Assembly: GCA_946885905.1 (NCBI GenBank)
Contig: CAMPHL010000009.1
Location: 1-16,136 of the forward strand
Source: an uncultured Pseudomonadota bacterium
Lineage (GTDB): Bacteria > Pseudomonadota > Gammaproteobacteria > Burkholderiales > Usitatibacteraceae
Direction of reading: 5' to 3'
DNA: 16,136 nucleotides
Shown: positions 14,353 through 16,136 of the stretch, one piece after another
Layout of the letters: every line of letters starts with the position of its first letter
Numbering within the stretch: position 1 is the first letter of the stretch
Notes under the pieces: generated by a model
What the model saw: the letters and a program-made list of their open reading frames with translations, nothing else
Database searches by the model: none
What the model was told of the DNA's origin: nothing
Made by a program: the position numbers and the translations under genes

Positions 14353-15416
14353 GCTCGCTGCGAGACCGATTCCCCACCATCGTCAAGGAGCCCGGCACCT
14401 GGCTCGTGACCGGCGCCGCCGGCTTCATCGGGTCGAACCTGGTGGAGGCGCTGCTGCGCCTCAACCAGCGCGTGACCGGCCTGGACAACTTCTCGACCGG
14501 ATTCCGGCACAACCTCGACCAGGTGCAGGATGCGGTGGGCGCCTCGGCGTGGTCGCGCTTCACGTTCCACGAAGGCGACATCCGCAACCTCGACGATTGC
14601 CGCCGCGCAGTGACGGGCGCCGACTACGTGCTGCACCAGGCCGCCCTGGGCAGCGTGCCGCGCTCCATCGACGACCCGATCACGAGCCACGATTCGAACG
14701 TCACCGGCTTCCTGCACATGCTGGTGGCCGCGCGCGACGCGACGGTGAAGCGCATGGTGTACGCGGCCTCGAGCGCGATCTACGGCGACCACCCGGGCAT
14801 GCCCAAGGTCGAGAATGCGTTCGGCAACGCGCTCTCGCCGTACGCCGCCAACAAGCACATGAACGAGATCTACGCCGGCGTCTTCGGCCGCTGCTACGGC
14901 CTGCAGACCGTGGGGCTGCGCTACTTCAACGTGTTCGGCCCGCGCCAGGACCCGGATGGCGCCTATGCCGCGGTGATCCCCAAGTGGATCGCGGCACTCC
15001 TTCGCCACCACCCGGTGCACATCTACGGCGACGGCGAGACTTCGCGCGATTTCTGCTACGTGGACAACGCCGTGCAGGCCAACATCGCCGCCGCGATCGC
15101 GCAGGATCCCGACGCGGTGGGCCAGGTCTACAACGTGGCCGTGGGCGGGCAGACCTCGCTCAACGACCTCTATGCGATCCTGGTTCAACTCCTTTCGCGC
15201 CACGATCCGTCGGTCGCCTCGGCCAGGCCCGAGTACCTCGACTTCCGGGTGGGCGACGTGCGCCAGTCCCGCGCCGACATCTCCAAGGCGCGCGCGCTCC
15301 TGGGCTACTGGCCCACGCACGACGCCCGCGAAGGCCTGGAGCGCGCCATCGAGTGGTACGTGGCGCGGCTCTCCCCCGAGTCCGTCGATTCCGCGATGGC
15401 GGCCGCTGCCGAGTAG
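14349..15416 (+). CDS. UDP-N-acetylhexosamine 4-epimerase, WbpP-like (extended SDR)
   Basis: Protein of 355 residues. NAD-binding motif TGAAGFIGS at 21-29, then [31 protein letters not shown], catalytic Tyr165 and Lys169 (SPYAANK), [23 protein letters not shown], and [14 protein letters not shown]. These stretches match, as far as I recall the sequence, WbpP of Pseudomonas aeruginosa and Vi-antigen TviC, which interconvert UDP-GlcNAc and UDP-GalNAc or their uronic acids. Ala143 (SSAIYGD) stands where WbpP, from memory, has Ser; this may affect substrate contacts. It supplies a GalNAc-type donor for the EPS. It is the last intact gene of the coupled run and is followed after 3 bp by a perfect inverted repeat. 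Confidence 0.9.
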   Translation: MSSLRDRFPTIVKEPGTWLVTGAAGFIGSNLVEALLRLNQRVTGLDNFSTGFRHNLDQVQDAVGASAWSRFTFHEGDIRNLDDCRRAVTGADYVLHQAALGSVPRSIDDPITSHDSNVTGFLHMLVAARDATVKRMVYAASSAIYGDHPGMPKVENAFGNALSPYAANKHMNEIYAGVFGRCYGLQTVGLRYFNVFGPRQDPDGAYAAVIPKWIAALLRHHPVHIYGDGETSRDFCYVDNAVQANIAAAIAQDPDAVGQVYNVAVGGQTSLNDLYAILVQLLSRHDPSVASARPEYLDFRVGDVRQSRADISKARALLGYWPTHDAREGLERAIEWYVARLSPESVDSAMAAAAE

Positions 15417-15419
15417 GAA

Positions 15420-15465
15420 ATCCTCTCGCGCGCGATCCGGTGATGAAGACCGCGCGCGAGAGGAT
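15420..15465. terminator. perfect 15-bp inverted repeat at the end of the EPS operon
   Basis: ATCCTCTCGCGCGCG (15420-15434) is the exact reverse complement of 15451-15465, with a 16-base loop. It begins 3 bases after the epimerase stop codon. The stem is long and G+C-rich enough to stop or stabilise transcript ends, but no T-run follows on the + strand (GCTGGTGGGGG comes next), so it is not a textbook intrinsic terminator. The right arm overlaps the first codons of an acetyltransferase relic. Confidence 0.5.
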
Positions 15466-15563
15466 GCTGGTGGGGGCGCCTTGCGAGCACTCGCGACCTT
15501 CCCGCCGGCGTCTTCACGGCGGGGAACCCCTGCCGCGTGATCCGGAACGTGCGGTCGCCATAA
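15443..15563 (+). pseudogene. internally deleted relic of a sugar O-acetyltransferase (Maa/NodL/LacA-like)
   Basis: From the ATG at 15443 the frame reads MKTARERMLVG, the typical N-terminus of maltose/galactoside-type O-acetyltransferases (the 'Mac' segment). About 20 bases later, in a different frame, 15492-15563 reads RDLPAGVFTAGNPCRVIRNV plus three residues and a stop; this is the typical C-terminal end of the same left-handed beta-helix enzymes (PAG..xAGNPCRVIR). Intact members have about 180-200 residues. Nearly the whole hexapeptide-repeat core is therefore missing and the two ends are out of frame. The relic lies 26 bp behind the epimerase, as a normal operon gene would, so the locus probably once encoded EPS or sugar acetylation. 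Both ends are recognised from memory of the family. Confidence 0.7.
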
Positions 15564-15570
15564 TGGGCGG

Positions 15571-15801
15571 ATGGCAAGGACGCTCACGGTCAAGGTCAAG
15601 CCCAACGCGCGGAGCTCATCGCTCATCCAGGCGGCGGACGGCACCTGGGTCGCCACCCTGAAGTCGCCGCCCGTGGACGGCAAGGCGAACGCCGAATTGA
15701 TCGCGCTGCTCGCCGCGCACTTCGGCTGCCCGAAGGCTGCAGTGTCCATCAAGAGCGGGGCGGGCGGGCGGATGAAGCTGGTGCGGCTGGAAGTGGACTA
15801 G
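15571..15801 (+). CDS. yggU: YggU family protein (DUF167)
   Basis: Protein of 76 residues beginning MARTLTVKVKPNARSS, with SPPVDGKANAELIALLA and SIKSGAGGRMKLVRLEV, the conserved stretches of the small DUF167/YggU family (usual length about 75-110). Its biochemical function is unknown. It is a widespread housekeeping-type gene rather than part of EPS synthesis, so it marks the right boundary of the locus. It starts 7 bases after the stop of the acetyltransferase relic with only a weak ribosome site (GGGCGG). Confidence 0.88.
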   Translation: MARTLTVKVKPNARSSSLIQAADGTWVATLKSPPVDGKANAELIALLAAHFGCPKAAVSIKSGAGGRMKLVRLEVD

Positions 15802-16076
15802 CCGAATCGCATCACGGTCGGCTGGCTTCCCGGGTGACCGCGGGTTTGCTTAAGCGGTAACATGTGCAGCAGCCACGTCGCGAAAATGGTCGCGGCGATT
15901 CCCGCGTTAAAAGGACGGCTTCCGGACGAGGTGTCGTGCTTTTATCAGTGGAAGCAGAGGCTTGCGATTTGCACGCTACCCGCCCAATCCGGATTACACG
16001 GACAAACGGCGAATTATCAGGATCCTGCTAAGAGTAGTTAGGTCGCTTTGAAGAAGCAGCGGGGTAAAATTGCGCG
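15802..16076. other. non-coding, AT-richer spacer between yggU and the hicA-like gene
   Basis: I see no convincing gene in these 275 bases on either strand. Composition shifts visibly toward A+T compared with the EPS genes (e.g. GAATTATCAGG, AGAGTAGTTAG). A weak hairpin, CGCGG (15891-15895) with CCGCG (15902-15906) followed by TTAAAA, could end yggU transcription. TAAAAT at 16065-16070 resembles a -10 box immediately before the hicA-like start, but no matching -35 box was found. Short open frames here do not look like known proteins. Confidence 0.5.
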
Positions 16077-16136
16077 GTGAAGGTCAGCGAGCTCATCGCG
16101 CTAATCGAGAAGGATGGGTGGGTCCAGGTTCGGATG
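16077..16136 (+). CDS. HicA-like mRNA interferase toxin, 5' part only
   Basis: From the GTG at 16077 the first 20 codons read MKVSELIALIEKDGWVQVRM and run off the window. HicA toxins start this way (MKV..LI..IE.DGW..VR), ahead of the conserved GSH..(Y/F)..P segment, which would lie outside. HicA is a small double-stranded-RNA-binding-fold ribonuclease that cleaves mRNA and is neutralised by HicB, usually encoded next to it; a hicB downstream is expected but not visible. A -10-like TAAAAT ends only 6 bases before the start codon. The call rests on 20 residues. Confidence 0.65.
   Translation, partial: MKVSELIALIEKDGWVQVRM

Noticed and set aside
15829..15851. Possible terminator CCCG/CGGG followed by TTTGCTT after yggU
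   Set aside because: The stem is only 4 bp and the T-run is broken.
15940..16050. Possible small coding remnant (frames reading RYPPNPDYTDKRR or VEAEACDLHATRP)
   Set aside because: Neither frame matches a family I recognise and neither has a ribosome site.

Overview
The window is a high-GC (by eye roughly two-thirds G+C) stretch in which almost every gene lies on the + strand, packed with overlaps or very short gaps. The gene set and order (CAAX-protease-like protein, EpsL, small PEP-CTERM protein, EpsE, EpsF, EpsG, exosortase plus EpsI, then Wzy/WaaL-type ligase, amidotransferase, glycosyltransferases, flippase, epimerase) is that of a betaproteobacterial exopolysaccharide (EPS) locus of the exosortase/PEP-CTERM type, most like the B-type (XrtB) loci first seen in methylotrophs such as Methylobacillus. 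I cannot name a genus.

Layout. 1-474: C-terminal part of a CAAX-like intramembrane protease. 446-1648: EpsL outer-membrane barrel. 1649-1815: a non-coding leader with three stem-loops, the last of which holds the Shine-Dalgarno sequence of the next gene. 1816-2136: a 106-residue PEP-CTERM protein. 2158-5467: EpsE (outer-membrane export), EpsF (Wzz-like chain-length protein) and EpsG (tyrosine-kinase-like ATPase with an N-terminal repeat matching the MshEN c-di-GMP-binding pattern). 5474-7063: exosortase and EpsI in a single ORF, joined by a linker encoded by a long palindrome. 7066-15416: polymerase/ligase, asparagine-synthase-type amidotransferase, two GT4-type glycosyltransferases, Wzx-type flippase and a WbpP-type UDP-HexNAc 4-epimerase, in a translationally coupled run. 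15417-15570: a 15-bp perfect inverted repeat and an internally deleted relic of a sugar O-acetyltransferase. 15571-15801: YggU/DUF167 housekeeping-type protein. 15802-16076: non-coding and visibly more AT-rich. 16077 to the end: first 20 codons of a HicA-like toxin.

How it works together (inference from families): precursor sugars, including UDP-GalNAc from the epimerase, are assembled on a lipid carrier by the glycosyltransferases. The repeat unit is perhaps amidated by the AsnB-like enzyme, flipped by the Wzx protein, polymerised by the O-antigen-ligase-like protein, length-controlled by EpsF/EpsG and exported through EpsE, with EpsL as an outer-membrane partner. The exosortase processes PEP-CTERM proteins such as the small one encoded here. 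No initiating sugar transferase, sigma-54 regulator or sugar-nucleotide dehydrogenase lies in the window, so the locus must extend to the left or rely on genes elsewhere.

The observations most worth a second look are the gutted acetyltransferase, the palindrome inside the exosortase-EpsI fusion, the MshEN-like module of EpsG and the structured leader of the small PEP-CTERM gene.
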